This document shows positions 55,113 through 64,000 of a DNA stretch of 64,000 nt, piece after piece. The DNA is taken from positions 14,566,142-14,630,141 of the forward strand of contig JAKZAP010000015.1 in NCBI GenBank assembly GCA_023053575.1, given 5' to 3'. The translations under genes and the position numbers were made by a program. A model generated the notes under the pieces. That model was not told the DNA's origin. It searched no databases and was given only the letters and a program-made list of their open reading frames with translations. Position 1 is the stretch's first letter, and each line of letters opens with the position of its first letter. Origin of the DNA: Branchinecta lynchi (lineage: Eukaryota; Arthropoda; Branchiopoda; Anostraca; Branchinectidae).

Positions 55113-58100
55113 TTAACTTCTGAAATTCTCAATCAGCATTCTTCTAAGCCGTGATTTTATAGCAGCTATTCCTACCGTTAAATCCATAATTAACTTCACA
55201 CTCTCCCAGTGAAGAGGAATGAGATACCGAAGACAGAACCTGGACCTTTCAGTAACAACCCGAGGCATTCGTAATTTATGTTTGGATCTTGTTTCAATCT
55301 GAGACGAATCAGAAAGACAGAAAAGATTCATTGATGAAAAGTATTCGGGTAGCAATGATCGATCAAGCTTAATTTTAAAAAGTATTACTAAATACTGCAT
55401 TGCACTTCTTACTGGAAGAATATTATGTAATATAAACAGGGTCTCGGTTGAACTTTTATTGGGGAACTTGGACGGGGCTGGAAGAAACAATTTCAGAACG
55501 CGCAAAGCTTTATTCTGTATGATTTGGATTGGTTTGATATGACTTATAAACGTATTAAGATATATTATTGACGCATAATCAAAATGGCAATGAACCAAAG
55601 AAAAATAAAGGGATCTCAGAGCTGAATACGGGAGAAGATGCTTAAGTCTAAACATAAGTCCGACACCACGAGAAGCCTTAGTCCTCACCAAATTAATGTG
55701 CTCTTTCCATGACACATTCTGGTCGAAAATAACACCCAAATAACGAATAGAGCCAGCTCGCTCAAAAACAATTACACCTTCACCTGATTCTATTTCTACT
55801 TTCCGTACACTGTCAAACTTACATCCAGTTCTACTATAAATTAAAAATTTTGTCTTTTTCTTGTTTAAAGCTAATTTATTATCAGACATCCATTCTATTA
55901 GTCGGCAAAATGTAGACTTCAGATTTAATACCATAGCATGCTCGTCCGTAGCCGATAGTGTTGCTGCTGTGTCATCTGCAAACTGAGTATTCAATGAAGA
56001 ATCACCCGTACAGAAACTCAAATCATTGATATATATCAAGAACAATAGTGGTCCAAGTACCGATCCCTGTGGAACTCCTACTGTTCTTGATTGCGATAAA
56101 TCGTCTGACGAGTGATTATCTAGAACAACTACTTGTTTTCTATCCGACAAATAAGATTTTATTAGATCTAGTGCATTTCCACGAATACCCGCGTTGTTAA
56201 GTTTACAATAAAGAATCTCATGCGATATCGTGTCAAATGCTTTTTGAATATCAAGAAAAATTGTTGCAGGAGTCTCGCCACGATCCAGACAATCCTGAAC
56301 GTGTTGCACGATGACAGTCATTGGGTGAATCGTACTATGATTTTTGCGGAATCCGAACTGAAGTGTTGAAAAAAATTTGAATCTATCAAGAAATCCATAA
56401 ATTCTATTATAAAGGGCTCTTTCTACTATCTTTGAAAATGCAGAGAGTATCGATATTGGTCGGTAATTGGTGCAAAGCCGCGAATCATCACCCTTGTGCA
56501 GGGGAACTATTCTAGCTGATTTAAATGAACCCGGAAAAACTCCTGTTTGAATAACTAAATTTGTAATGTGACAAAGAACATGCAAAACACTAGGAGATAT
56601 TGCCTTAACTAAATAAGTTGAAGATCCATCCAGGGCTTCAGAAAAACCATCTTTCAATTTAGCTATGATATTTTTTAATTCAAGAATAGAAACTGGAGTA
56701 AGAAATAAGGATGTATCCATCGGGGGAGGCATGTGCCGCTTAAACGACTCTTTCGAAGGGGGTAGGCACCCTGCAGCTGTCTTCTCTCCAATACTAACAA
56801 AATGTGCATTGAGAAGATTCGCAATTCCTTGACGATCCGTAACAACATTACCTTCACTGTCGATTATCTCATTCAGTGTCGAAGACGATTTGTTTTTTCC
56901 CATAAGAGAATTAATTATTCGCCAAGTACTCTTCTGGTTACCTTGTGCTTTTACAAATGCTTTTTCATAATACTGCGTTTTAGCTTTGCGTATTACCCAC
57001 GACAGAATATTTTTGTAATTTTTAAAATTAACTTTATTATCAACGTTCGGCGTAGTCATATATATTTTGAATAATTTATTTTTTACCAGAATAGATCGTA
57101 ATATTCCTTGAGAAATCCAAGGATTTTTGGGGACCTTTTTCGTGACAAATCGTTCCACAAATGGACAAATGTCATCTAAATATCCGCGGAAAGTTTTCAA
57201 AAACATGGCTGTGGCAACATCCGGGCAAAAACATTTAAATAGAGGTGACCAATCATGCGAAGACAACTTAGTTCTCAATTTAGTAATATTATCATTACTC
57301 ACTTCTCTACATTTCTTCGAAATATTATTTCTTGGCCGATAATTAAGAGCAAAATCAGCAACAAGTACACAGTGGTCCGAAGCATCATTCATTATAACAT
57401 GCGACGATACAACTGGTATAGACGAAAAAATATTGTCTATTAGTGTCGCAGAATCATCCGCAATACGTGTAGCCACCCGACAAGTTGGAATAAGCATGCG
57501 CGAGAGGTTCGTGCACAGAAAAGTAAGGGCCTTATCTTTGGAATAATTACTAGATGGAACATTTATTTCTAACAGGTTGATATTGAAGTCCCCCACCACG
57601 AGAACTTGTTTGCAATTGCGACAGGCAACAGACTCTAAGAACATATCATACTGATCCAGAAAATCATTCATCGAAGAAGATGGTGGACGATAAACAACAC
57701 AAAAAAGAGTTTTTGTACCAGCCACAGTGAATTCTATACAAAGGGTTTCAAATATCATAGGTTTATCATGTGTAGAGAGTTGTTCCAGGACAACAAATGG
57801 AATATTGCTGTCTATAAAAATACCCAGTCCCCCACCTCTTCTTTTTTGTCGGTTATTAGAAATAAAACTGAACCCTTCACTATGCACCAGACTTTCATTA
57901 CCATCACCAAGAAACGTTTCACACACACCAAGAATCCTCAGCCCGTGATTACATAGTAAATTGGTGACAAATTGAAGACTGCTAAGTAAACCACGACAAT
58001 TGAAGAATGCTGATCTAAAATCCTTACCATGATTTGACATCATAGGAAGCTCATGTTGAAAATAAATTTGAGTAGGCGGGAGGTTAAATAAATAGGAATC

Positions 58101-58208
58101 CAATATATTATCCTTAAGCGAACCCGATTCTTCGCATATTTCTTTTAAATTAAGCTGATTATCTCGAAGAGATCGAAGTCTATCGTTCCCAAAATCCACA
58201 TTGATCAT
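55113..58208 (-). CDS. Intact LINE ORF2: endonuclease and reverse transcriptase
   Basis: 1031 aa without a stop. Apurinic-type endonuclease residues are all present: Asn70 ('NCRG'), Glu97 ('GVCETF'), 'VVYRPP' (171-176), Asp207/Asn209 ('VVGDFNI') and 'SDH' (277-279). The RT follows: 'NYRPISIL' (581), 'LDIQKAFDTIS' with Asp653, 'GVPQGSVLGPLLFLIYIND' (711) and catalytic 'FADD' (743-746), then thumb and tail to 'SRLRRMLIENF'. It nicks DNA and copies the element RNA by target-primed reverse transcription. Its start overlaps the end of a small 86-codon frame as ATGA. The layout is CR1/Jockey/Rex-like. The best candidate for a recently active retrotransposon in the window. Confidence 0.9.
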   Translation of the reverse strand: MINVDFGNDRLRSLRDNQLNLKEICEESGSLKDNILDSYLFNLPPTQIYFQHELPMMSNHGKDFRSAFFNCRGLLSSLQFVTNLLCNHGLRILGVCETFLGDGNESLVHSEGFSFISNNRQKRRGGGLGIFIDSNIPFVVLEQLSTHDKPMIFETLCIEFTVAGTKTLFCVVYRPPSSSMNDFLDQYDMFLESVACRNCKQVLVVGDFNINLLEINVPSSNYSKDKALTFLCTNLSRMLIPTCRVATRIADDSATLIDNIFSSIPVVSSHVIMNDASDHCVLVADFALNYRPRNNISKKCREVSNDNITKLRTKLSSHDWSPLFKCFCPDVATAMFLKTFRGYLDDICPFVERFVTKKVPKNPWISQGILRSILVKNKLFKIYMTTPNVDNKVNFKNYKNILSWVIRKAKTQYYEKAFVKAQGNQKSTWRIINSLMGKNKSSSTLNEIIDSEGNVVTDRQGIANLLNAHFVSIGEKTAAGCLPPSKESFKRHMPPPMDTSLFLTPVSILELKNIIAKLKDGFSEALDGSSTYLVKAISPSVLHVLCHITNLVIQTGVFPGSFKSARIVPLHKGDDSRLCTNYRPISILSAFSKIVERALYNRIYGFLDRFKFFSTLQFGFRKNHSTIHPMTVIVQHVQDCLDRGETPATIFLDIQKAFDTISHEILYCKLNNAGIRGNALDLIKSYLSDRKQVVVLDNHSSDDLSQSRTVGVPQGSVLGPLLFLIYINDLSFCTGDSSLNTQFADDTAATLSATDEHAMVLNLKSTFCRLIEWMSDNKLALNKKKTKFLIYSRTGCKFDSVRKVEIESGEGVIVFERAGSIRYLGVIFDQNVSWKEHINLVRTKASRGVGLMFRLKHLLPYSALRSLYFSLVHCHFDYASIIYLNTFISHIKPIQIIQNKALRVLKLFLPAPSKFPNKSSTETLFILHNILPVRSAMQYLVILFKIKLDRSLLPEYFSSMNLFCLSDSSQIETRSKHKLRMPRVVTERSRFCLRYLIPLHWESVKLIMDLTVGIAAIKSRLRRMLIENFRS

Positions 58209-58630
58209 TTATAAAAATATTGAAAAAATAACATAATTGCTATCACGTGCCACTGCCTTGCTTGCTCGGGTAATGAAGATGAAGTACAAATCTCGTAAAT
58301 ACCGGAAACAACATAACTCAGATTTGACTTCCTAAAAATAATATATGACGAGGGTAGGACCAAAACGAAACCTTGATACCATTCAACAATCACTAGGCCT
58401 AACATTGAAAAAAACACGCAGAAGAAAATGAGCTGTACAGTGACAGCAAGATGAAACACACACATGATTATTGAAGCAGTGAGCGGATTGCATTACCATA
58501 CCTTCGCAACGCAAACATTAACCTTTTAATAAACTGAGATAAACGAAATAATCACCACATACCGAAAGTCTGGTTGTCGGCACACAACATCTAATGGGAG
58601 AGCATTCTACACAGTCGTAAGTATTCATCA

Positions 58631-59311
58631 CTAGGCTTTGACCCACTCTGATGAAGTGTTGGACTTAAACTCTAGCCAAAGTTTGACACCTTTCTGTTTG
58701 ACCCGAGTCACCTTAACAGACCCAGCGTCACGAAGGGCCTTTCCTTGCGTTAACAGTTCATTACGAACAGTGTTCAGTTTAGGTGGCAAGTCGGTACAAA
58801 TTGTGATTCCAGACCCCTTCAGCATAGAAATTGAACTAAAAACAGTCTGGATGTCCTTCTCCTTACCAACAGAGACGAATACCGGAGCTACTCTGGGCTT
58901 ACGGCTTGTGATGTTCGACTTATTAGTGGGCATTCGATAGCATTTAGTGATGTTGAGATCACCGGTAACACCCATCTTTTCGGCAAGTAGGCTGCTGACG
59001 TTGGCAACAGCAGTCTGTCCTTGGCGTTCGTTCGGCAATCCATGGATTACAAAATTTAAGCTCCTGCCTTTTACATCCATTTCCAGCAGTTTACCGTCCA
59101 ACAGCTCACATCTTGAATTCTGTTCCTCAACTTTTATCTCCAAGATAGATATTCTGGCATCACGGGCTAAAGCTTCACTTTTAAGTTCAGTTAACTCAGC
59201 ACTAATTGACGTGAGTGTAGTAGAGAACTCCTTCTGGGCGGTTAGTATAGAGTCAAGCTTTTTCTGAAGAGATCTGATGGCTTCCTCAAAGACTTTCTGC
59301 GTCACAGACAT
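58631..59311 (-). CDS. Intact LINE ORF1 (coiled-coil RNA-binding type)
   Basis: 226 aa, intact. Residues 1-80 have heptad-patterned Leu/Ile and many charged residues (coiled coil, likely trimerisation). About residues 85-170 read 'LNFVIHGLPNERQGQTAVANV' and 'YRMPTNKS…APVFVSVG', the RRM-like core of L1-type (transposase 22) ORF1 proteins. The C-terminal part ('LRDAGSVKVTRVKQKGVKLWL') resembles their C-terminal domain. No CCHC knuckle. The role is RNA chaperone and ribonucleoprotein packaging. It precedes ORF2 by about 420 nt on the same strand. Confidence 0.82.
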   Translation of the reverse strand: MSVTQKVFEEAIRSLQKKLDSILTAQKEFSTTLTSISAELTELKSEALARDARISILEIKVEEQNSRCELLDGKLLEMDVKGRSLNFVIHGLPNERQGQTAVANVSSLLAEKMGVTGDLNITKCYRMPTNKSNITSRKPRVAPVFVSVGKEKDIQTVFSSISMLKGSGITICTDLPPKLNTVRNELLTQGKALRDAGSVKVTRVKQKGVKLWLEFKSNTSSEWVKA

Positions 59312-59500
59312 TATTGTAACGATAATCCGCTTCGGCTACTTCAGAATAACATTGATCGTGTCATCATATGACGTAGTAACTCACTGCGGGTAAAGCTGAA
59401 CTCAGGCGAGTCGTTAGCAATGACGTAAAACTTCTCCGCGCCGGGTAAAACAGAACAACTAAGGCGCCTCGTTAGCGACTACCTCGGATGAATGACCGGG
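59312..59500 (-). promoter_or_regulatory. 5' UTR of the intact LINE with two ~54-bp units
   Basis: CGGGTAAARCWGAAC … AGGCG…TCGTTAGC occurs at about 59387 and 59441 (+ strand coordinates). This resembles the monomer-type promoter repeats of some LINEs. Downstream to ORF1 the leader is short. Confidence 0.5.
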
Positions 59501-59511
59501 AACGACTGTCA

Positions 59512-59855
59512 AATGGTGTTTTTGCAGATACCGTGGTATCTGATTTTCAGATACCACAGACCGTGGTAACTGATCATGGTATCTGAAATGGTCAGGTTAC
59601 TTTTATCATACCCTAGGATTTTTGTCAAATTGATGGGAAACAAGTTTGTCACTCGGTTTAGCACTTGTGATCTATCTAGGTGGATATCAGTTTTTCTTGT
59701 GAGATGACTTCTAGAAGCGCAAATTCGGTAACTCTTATTTTTCCAACACAACTGCAGTATGAGATTAACACGGCAGTTCCACGGTTTTTAAATCTGCAAT
59801 TAGTCACTTTTTCAGTTACCGTGGTAACAGATACCATGGTATCTGAAAAAAATGT
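59512..59855. mobile_element. MITE with ATACCGTGGTATCTGA palindromes
   Basis: Left part has GCAGATACCGTGGTATCTGA and CCGTGGTAACTGATCATGG; the right part has CAGTTACCGTGGTAACAGAT and ATACCATGGTATCTG. TGTCA flanks both sides (about 59508-59512 and 59852-59856), possibly a 5-bp target duplication. Confidence 0.65.
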
Positions 59856-60540
59856 CACTATTGGCAGCATTGGTTTATCGAAAATGCAACAAGGATATCG
59901 GTATATAATTATTCAAATTTTATGTGCGTATTTGTAGACAAAAATATAATCAGCTTACTTTTCATTAATGTCCTTAGTTAGGCTAGAAACGTAAAGTAAA
60001 ATAGACTGTCTCAATACTAGGGCTAAAATCTTTGTCTTGATCTTAAGTCTGGTGCGAAAATCTTGGTGTTGGCCTTGGTCTTGACGTTTTGTTCTTGTCG
60101 ACGTCACTGCCACAAACCATTAAATTATGCCGGACTCTCCGACCATGGTCGGGGTTTAAACCGGGGACGCCGTCGAAGAGGTCACGGACTGGAAGAGTGA
60201 CCGTGAAAAAACAGCGATTTAAATCCACCAAACCAATTTTCCGTCTTAACTTTCCTCTCCTTTCTCATTTTTTTTACTTTGACTTGCACTTCCACCCCGC
60301 CCGCTCCCTACGGGTCTGGACTACGGCCACGAGTCCTGCATTGCAGTCTCCGGAAAGAAAACTTTCCGGTTACTGCCGTACTGCTTTTGGCGGTTACGCC
60401 TATATGTCTATCAAGAGCGGCCACTGAAACTCGCAGAAGCTCGTGACCTCGACGTCTTCAGTCAACCGTCTTCAACAAACCGGAGGAACTCGGAGGTGAT
60501 CGACCGCTCTTGTCGGACACACTCGAAGTTAAAAGACTAA

Positions 60541-61063
60541 CCCTTGGTTCACACTGCTGCGTAAATGGGACACGATTTTTCTTTGATGTTCCGACGTGCG
60601 ACAGAATCGCATGAACCTTCCCCCCCACCACGCAGACGCAAAAAGAAAATAAATTTTTCGTCCAGATTGTTCTGCAGAAGGACGAAGGAGCCCTTGGGGA
60701 AACAATCTCTAAGATTACCCTTCTCAATACCACCCATTAATAGGAAATTTTCAGTCTAAAACCTATAAGTCGTCTTGTTCAGAACAGGTTAATAGTAGTT
60801 TATTCAGAATATATTTTGCATTCAGCATTTGCATTCTAGCATTACAATCAGAACAAGGTAGAGCAATTTTTTGTCTTAAGAATAAACTAATCTTTATTTT
60901 TCTTTTCTCTCCCTAAAAAGATCGCATGCGTTATGTCAGATTAGTTAAAAATTTTCAACGCAACCGACACTGCGACAAAACGCACAGTTTTGCATTGCTT
61001 GTACCACGACTGGGTCGCATGACGCACAATTTTGAGCGAAATCGCAGAAGTGTGAACTAGGTG
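60541..61063. mobile_element. PIF/Harbinger-like MITE, copy 2 (523 bp)
   Basis: CCCTTGGTTCACACTGCTGCG at left, GTGTGAACTAGGTG at right, flanked by TAA on both sides (60538-60540 and 61064-61066). It is inverted relative to 5439-5975. Confidence 0.75.
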
Positions 61064-61518
61064 TAAGATGGTAAGGGCACTAACTCCGACAGCCTGAAAA
61101 TACTCTTTCGAAATGACGCCCGAAGTAAACCCTCCTATTGATGATGAGGAAATTCTATTTACGCACTTAAGAAGAGGAAAGTAGTGCAGTATGGACAGAT
61201 TAACTAATCTTTGTTTTTCTTTTCTTTCCCTAAAAAGATCGCATTCGTTATGTCAGATCAGTTGAAAATTTTCAACGCAACCGACACTGCGAGAAAACGT
61301 AGAGTTTTGCATTGCTTGTACCACGACTGGGTCGCATGACGCACAATTTTGTGCGAAATCGCAGAAGTGTGAACTAGGTGTAAGATGGTAAGGGCACTAA
61401 CTCCGACAGCCTGAAAATACTCTTTCGAAAGGACGCCCGAAGTAAACCCTCCAATTGATGATGAGGAAATTCTATTTACGCACTTAAGAAGAGGAAAGTA
61501 GTGCAGTATAGGAATATA
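60885..61518. repeat. 317-bp tandem duplication across a MITE end
   Basis: Units 60885-61201 and 61202-61518 are about 95% identical by eye. Each carries the right half of the Harbinger-like MITE plus about 120 bp of flank (…GAGGAAAGTAGTGCAGTAT). The duplication is therefore younger than the insertion. Confidence 0.82.
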
Positions 61519-61925
61519 AAAGAAAAAAATACACTTAGCTTTTAACAATGTAGTAAATGCACAAGATAAAAAACTAAACCTTTAAGAAAAGAAAGAACAG
61601 GTCTGAAAAATCTCATTCCTAGATGGAATGGGGAGAAATGGCCAAGGGCAGAAACATGAAGTTCCTGGGCAATTGAAGATAGCTTTGCACAAGGGTCAGA
61701 GGGCAAAAAAGTTGCAGTTATACGGGAATTCTTATAACGTCGAGGAAGGTACAAGAGAAATTCACTGAGTGGAAGAAGTGAGGAGGAAGCCGAAGAGAAG
61801 TATGGAAAACTATGGAACATCCAGGACGGAGCCCGCTGCACATGCCAACGATGTTTGGAAGGAGATATGTCGTCGCTTAGCTTATGCCACGAAAATCAGT
61901 GGAAAATGAAACAAGAAAGTTTTCG

Positions 61926-62470
61926 TAGCACCGTTTTTCCACTTAATTACGTTGTTGTCGTCCGGAACATTATCAACTGATTGATCGCAAGCCCGCTATA
62001 CATGAAGCCATTCAGCTTCAGGTGTCACTCACACACATTCAAGTTGAAAATCCACCAGGGGCGTCACGTATGAGGGGGGGGGGGGGGTGAGGGGAACGCC
62101 AGCCAATTTTGTCGGCCAGTAAAAAATAAACGAGATTTCGTCAAACAGTTGACTTTACCGTAAAAACGATCGATTTTTTCATGAAATCATTCGATGTAGC
62201 ACCGTTTTTCCACTTAATTACGTTGTTGTCGTCCGGAACATTATCAACTGATTGATCGCAAGCCCGATATACATGAAGCCATTCAGCTTCAGGTGTCACT
62301 CACACACATTCAAGTTGAAAATCCACCAGGGGCGTCACGTATGAGGGGGGGGGGGGGGGGTGAGGGGAACGCCACCCAATTTTGTCGGCCAGTAAAAAAT
62401 AAACGAGATTTCATCAAAACAGTTGACTTTACCGTAAAAACGATCGATTTTTTCATGAAATCATTCGATG
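61926..62470. repeat. 271-bp tandem duplication
   Basis: Two near-identical units starting TAGCACCGTTTTTCCACTT at 61926 and 62197, differing mainly in the G-run length and a few bases. Very recent. Confidence 0.85.
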
Positions 62471-62640
62471 TTTCTTAAAATCAGCCGAATTTCCTCAAAC
62501 AGTAGGTTTTTTCTTAAAAATAGTCGAGTTTCCTGAAATCAGTCGGTTTTTCGTAAAACTGTCGTTTTTTTTCTGAAAAACAGTCGGTAAAAACGACCAG
62601 CTGGTTGGTATAAATACCTAGCCCCCCCCCAAAAAAAAAA
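62470..62640. repeat. Degenerate ~24-bp AGTCG-TTTTT repeat
   Basis: Words of the form CAGTCGRTTTTTYTGAAA recur five to six times and end in a C-run followed by A-rich sequence. The same motif lies at 25.25-25.36 kb, also ending in a C-run. Confidence 0.6.
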
Positions 62641-63105
62641 AAACAAAAACAACAACAACATTTTGAGTAACGCCTCTGGTTGCCACTCCAGCTCAAGTTA
62701 CCGCTTTTACGTTTTGATCACGTTTCCTTCAGTCTGGAGTGCCCAGACTTACGGAAAGTGATACACTGAATTACAGGTTGCGTTTTTTTTTTTGTTTTTT
62801 TTTTTTTATCGAAGTTCAGTTCGCCTGCGGCTTATCCGTTTGCTTAATTTCTGTTTTAGTCCGCCGTTGAAATTCACCGTTCGCTTAATTGCTGCTTCTG
62901 CAACTCCGGCGATCCTTGCCCGGTCGCCCTTTTAAGCGCTTTGCATTGACGAGTCGGTGCAATGCGTATGCGTTTATTTTGCGCTGCGTCTCGGTGGTGT
63001 AGCGTATCTTTCAAACCTGCGCAACAAGCTCTCACGCTGAATGTGTATTTAGGTTTTCCTTTCTCGGTTTCTAATGCTGAATTCTCGTCTCTTTCATTAT
63101 TAATA
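62640..63105. other. No gene seen
   Basis: Contains a long T-run near 62787 and a GC-richer patch (62820-63060) with no assignable gene. The - strand frame 62874-63122 lacks motifs. Confidence 0.35.
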
Positions 63106-63106
63106 A

Positions 63107-63164
63107 GTTTTTGGGATCCCAAAACGTAAGTGGAGGGATACCTATGACATTACAAAAGTTGTCC

Positions 63165-63195
<31 letters not shown>

Positions 63196-64000
63196 CGCAC
63201 TATAACTCTCGAAGGGAATGAGATATTTTGATGAAACTTGGTGTGAGGATTGTTTGGGTCAAGAGTAAGGTCAAGTTCGTAGATGGGCTCTGTAGTCCTA
63301 CATTTAGGGGTGGGGGAGGGGGTTTAATTTAAGGGGCAAATGAAACATTTTTAAACATATAATGTGATAGTCGACTATGGAGTAAGAAGACACGCTGAAC
63401 ACGACGGTGAAAACATTTTGTCATCGGACAAGTAGTTCGCCCGGAATCCGGCCAAAACCGGAAAGTCTGTTAAAAGTAAAAGTTTTATTTGAAGTTGATT
63501 AGATGTTCGATTTAGGGATAAGAAGACATGGTGAAAACGGTGGTGAAACACATTTGTTCACCGGACAAGTAGTTAGTCCGGAATCCGGCCAAAACCGGAA
63601 AGTCTGTTAAAAGTAAAAGTTTTATTTGAAGTTGATTAGATGTTCGATTTAGGGATAAGAAGAAATGCTGAACACGGTGGTGAAAACCATTTTCTCGCCG
63701 GGTAAGTAGTTCACCCGGAATTCGGCCAAAACCGGAAAATTTGTTCAAAGTAAAAGTTTTATTTGAAGTTGATTATATGTTCGATTAAGGGGTGAGAAGA
63801 GATGCTAAGCCCTTATGTGAACAGTATTTTCTACCAGGACAACTTGTTCGGCCGGAATCAGGCCAAACCGGAAAATTTGTTAAAAGCAAAAGTTTTATTT
63901 GAAGTTGATTAGATGACAGATTTAGGGGTAAGAAGACACGCTGAATCTGTATATGACAATTTTCTTTTTTACCTGGACATATAGTTCGTTTGGAATCCGG
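63107..64000. repeat. Hairpin-headed ~137-bp repeat array, best copy
   Basis: Starts with the palindrome GTTTTTGGGATCCCAAAAC (63107-63125), then 'GTCCGTCTGTCCGTCC'. The array unit follows, with 'GTTCGCCCGGAATCCGG' or close variants near 63434, 63571, 63708, 63846 and 63982 (spacing 136-138). It continues past the window end. Confidence 0.8.

Noticed and set aside
63107..64000. CRISPR array
   Set aside because: Regular spacing, but units are ~137 bp, whole units are similar, and the context is eukaryotic.

Overview
This is a eukaryotic, almost certainly invertebrate animal, chromosomal segment: AT-rich, gene-poor and packed with transposable elements. The only clear host gene is a filamin-type gene (+ strand). 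Two spliced exons, 18132-18314 and 21610-21791, encode the last recognisable immunoglobulin-like filamin repeats and are joined across a 3.3-kb transposon-filled intron. Nothing in the sequence fixes the species. The filamin C-terminus looks arthropod- or lophotrochozoan-like, but that is only an impression.

Layout. 0-10 kb: periodic repeat arrays, LINE remnants and a Harbinger-type MITE. 10.7-16.8 kb: a decayed Ty3/Gypsy retrotransposon on the - strand (gag, protease, RT, RNase H, integrase pieces), itself invaded by a MITE and a Mutator-like foldback element. 16.8-23.3 kb: MITEs, the filamin exons and a 5'-truncated LINE. 23.7-34 kb: periodic arrays, LINE copies and a head-to-tail pair of MITEs. 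35-47.3 kb: a Maverick/Polinton (adintovirus-like) element. 47.3 kb: a 100-N assembly gap. 48-54 kb: MITEs and segmental duplications. 54.8-59.5 kb: a LINE with two intact ORFs. 59.5-64 kb: MITEs and recent tandem duplications.

The highlight is the Maverick/Polinton. Its capsid side (- strand, 44530-47262) is a compact, intronless, virus-style block in the order penton-like minor capsid, basic core/pVI-pX-like protein, double-jelly-roll major capsid, adenain-like protease. The junctions are an ATGA overlap, a 2-nt gap and a TAA-A-ATG. Its replication side (+ strand, 37074-44457) is a protein-primed family-B DNA polymerase gene broken by about eight spliceosomal introns. Most of these are phase 1 and split a glycine codon. 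In a phase-consistent model the polymerase is fused behind a tandemly duplicated Cys/His zinc-type module and a low-complexity linker that I do not recognise as standard for the family. No integrase, packaging ATPase or terminal repeats were found; they may lie in the gap or be lost.

A second theme is structural. At least eight repeat arrays, many unrelated in sequence, share a 130-150-bp unit length. Several begin with a near-perfect hairpin. Four scattered copies of a hammerhead-ribozyme-like core also occur.
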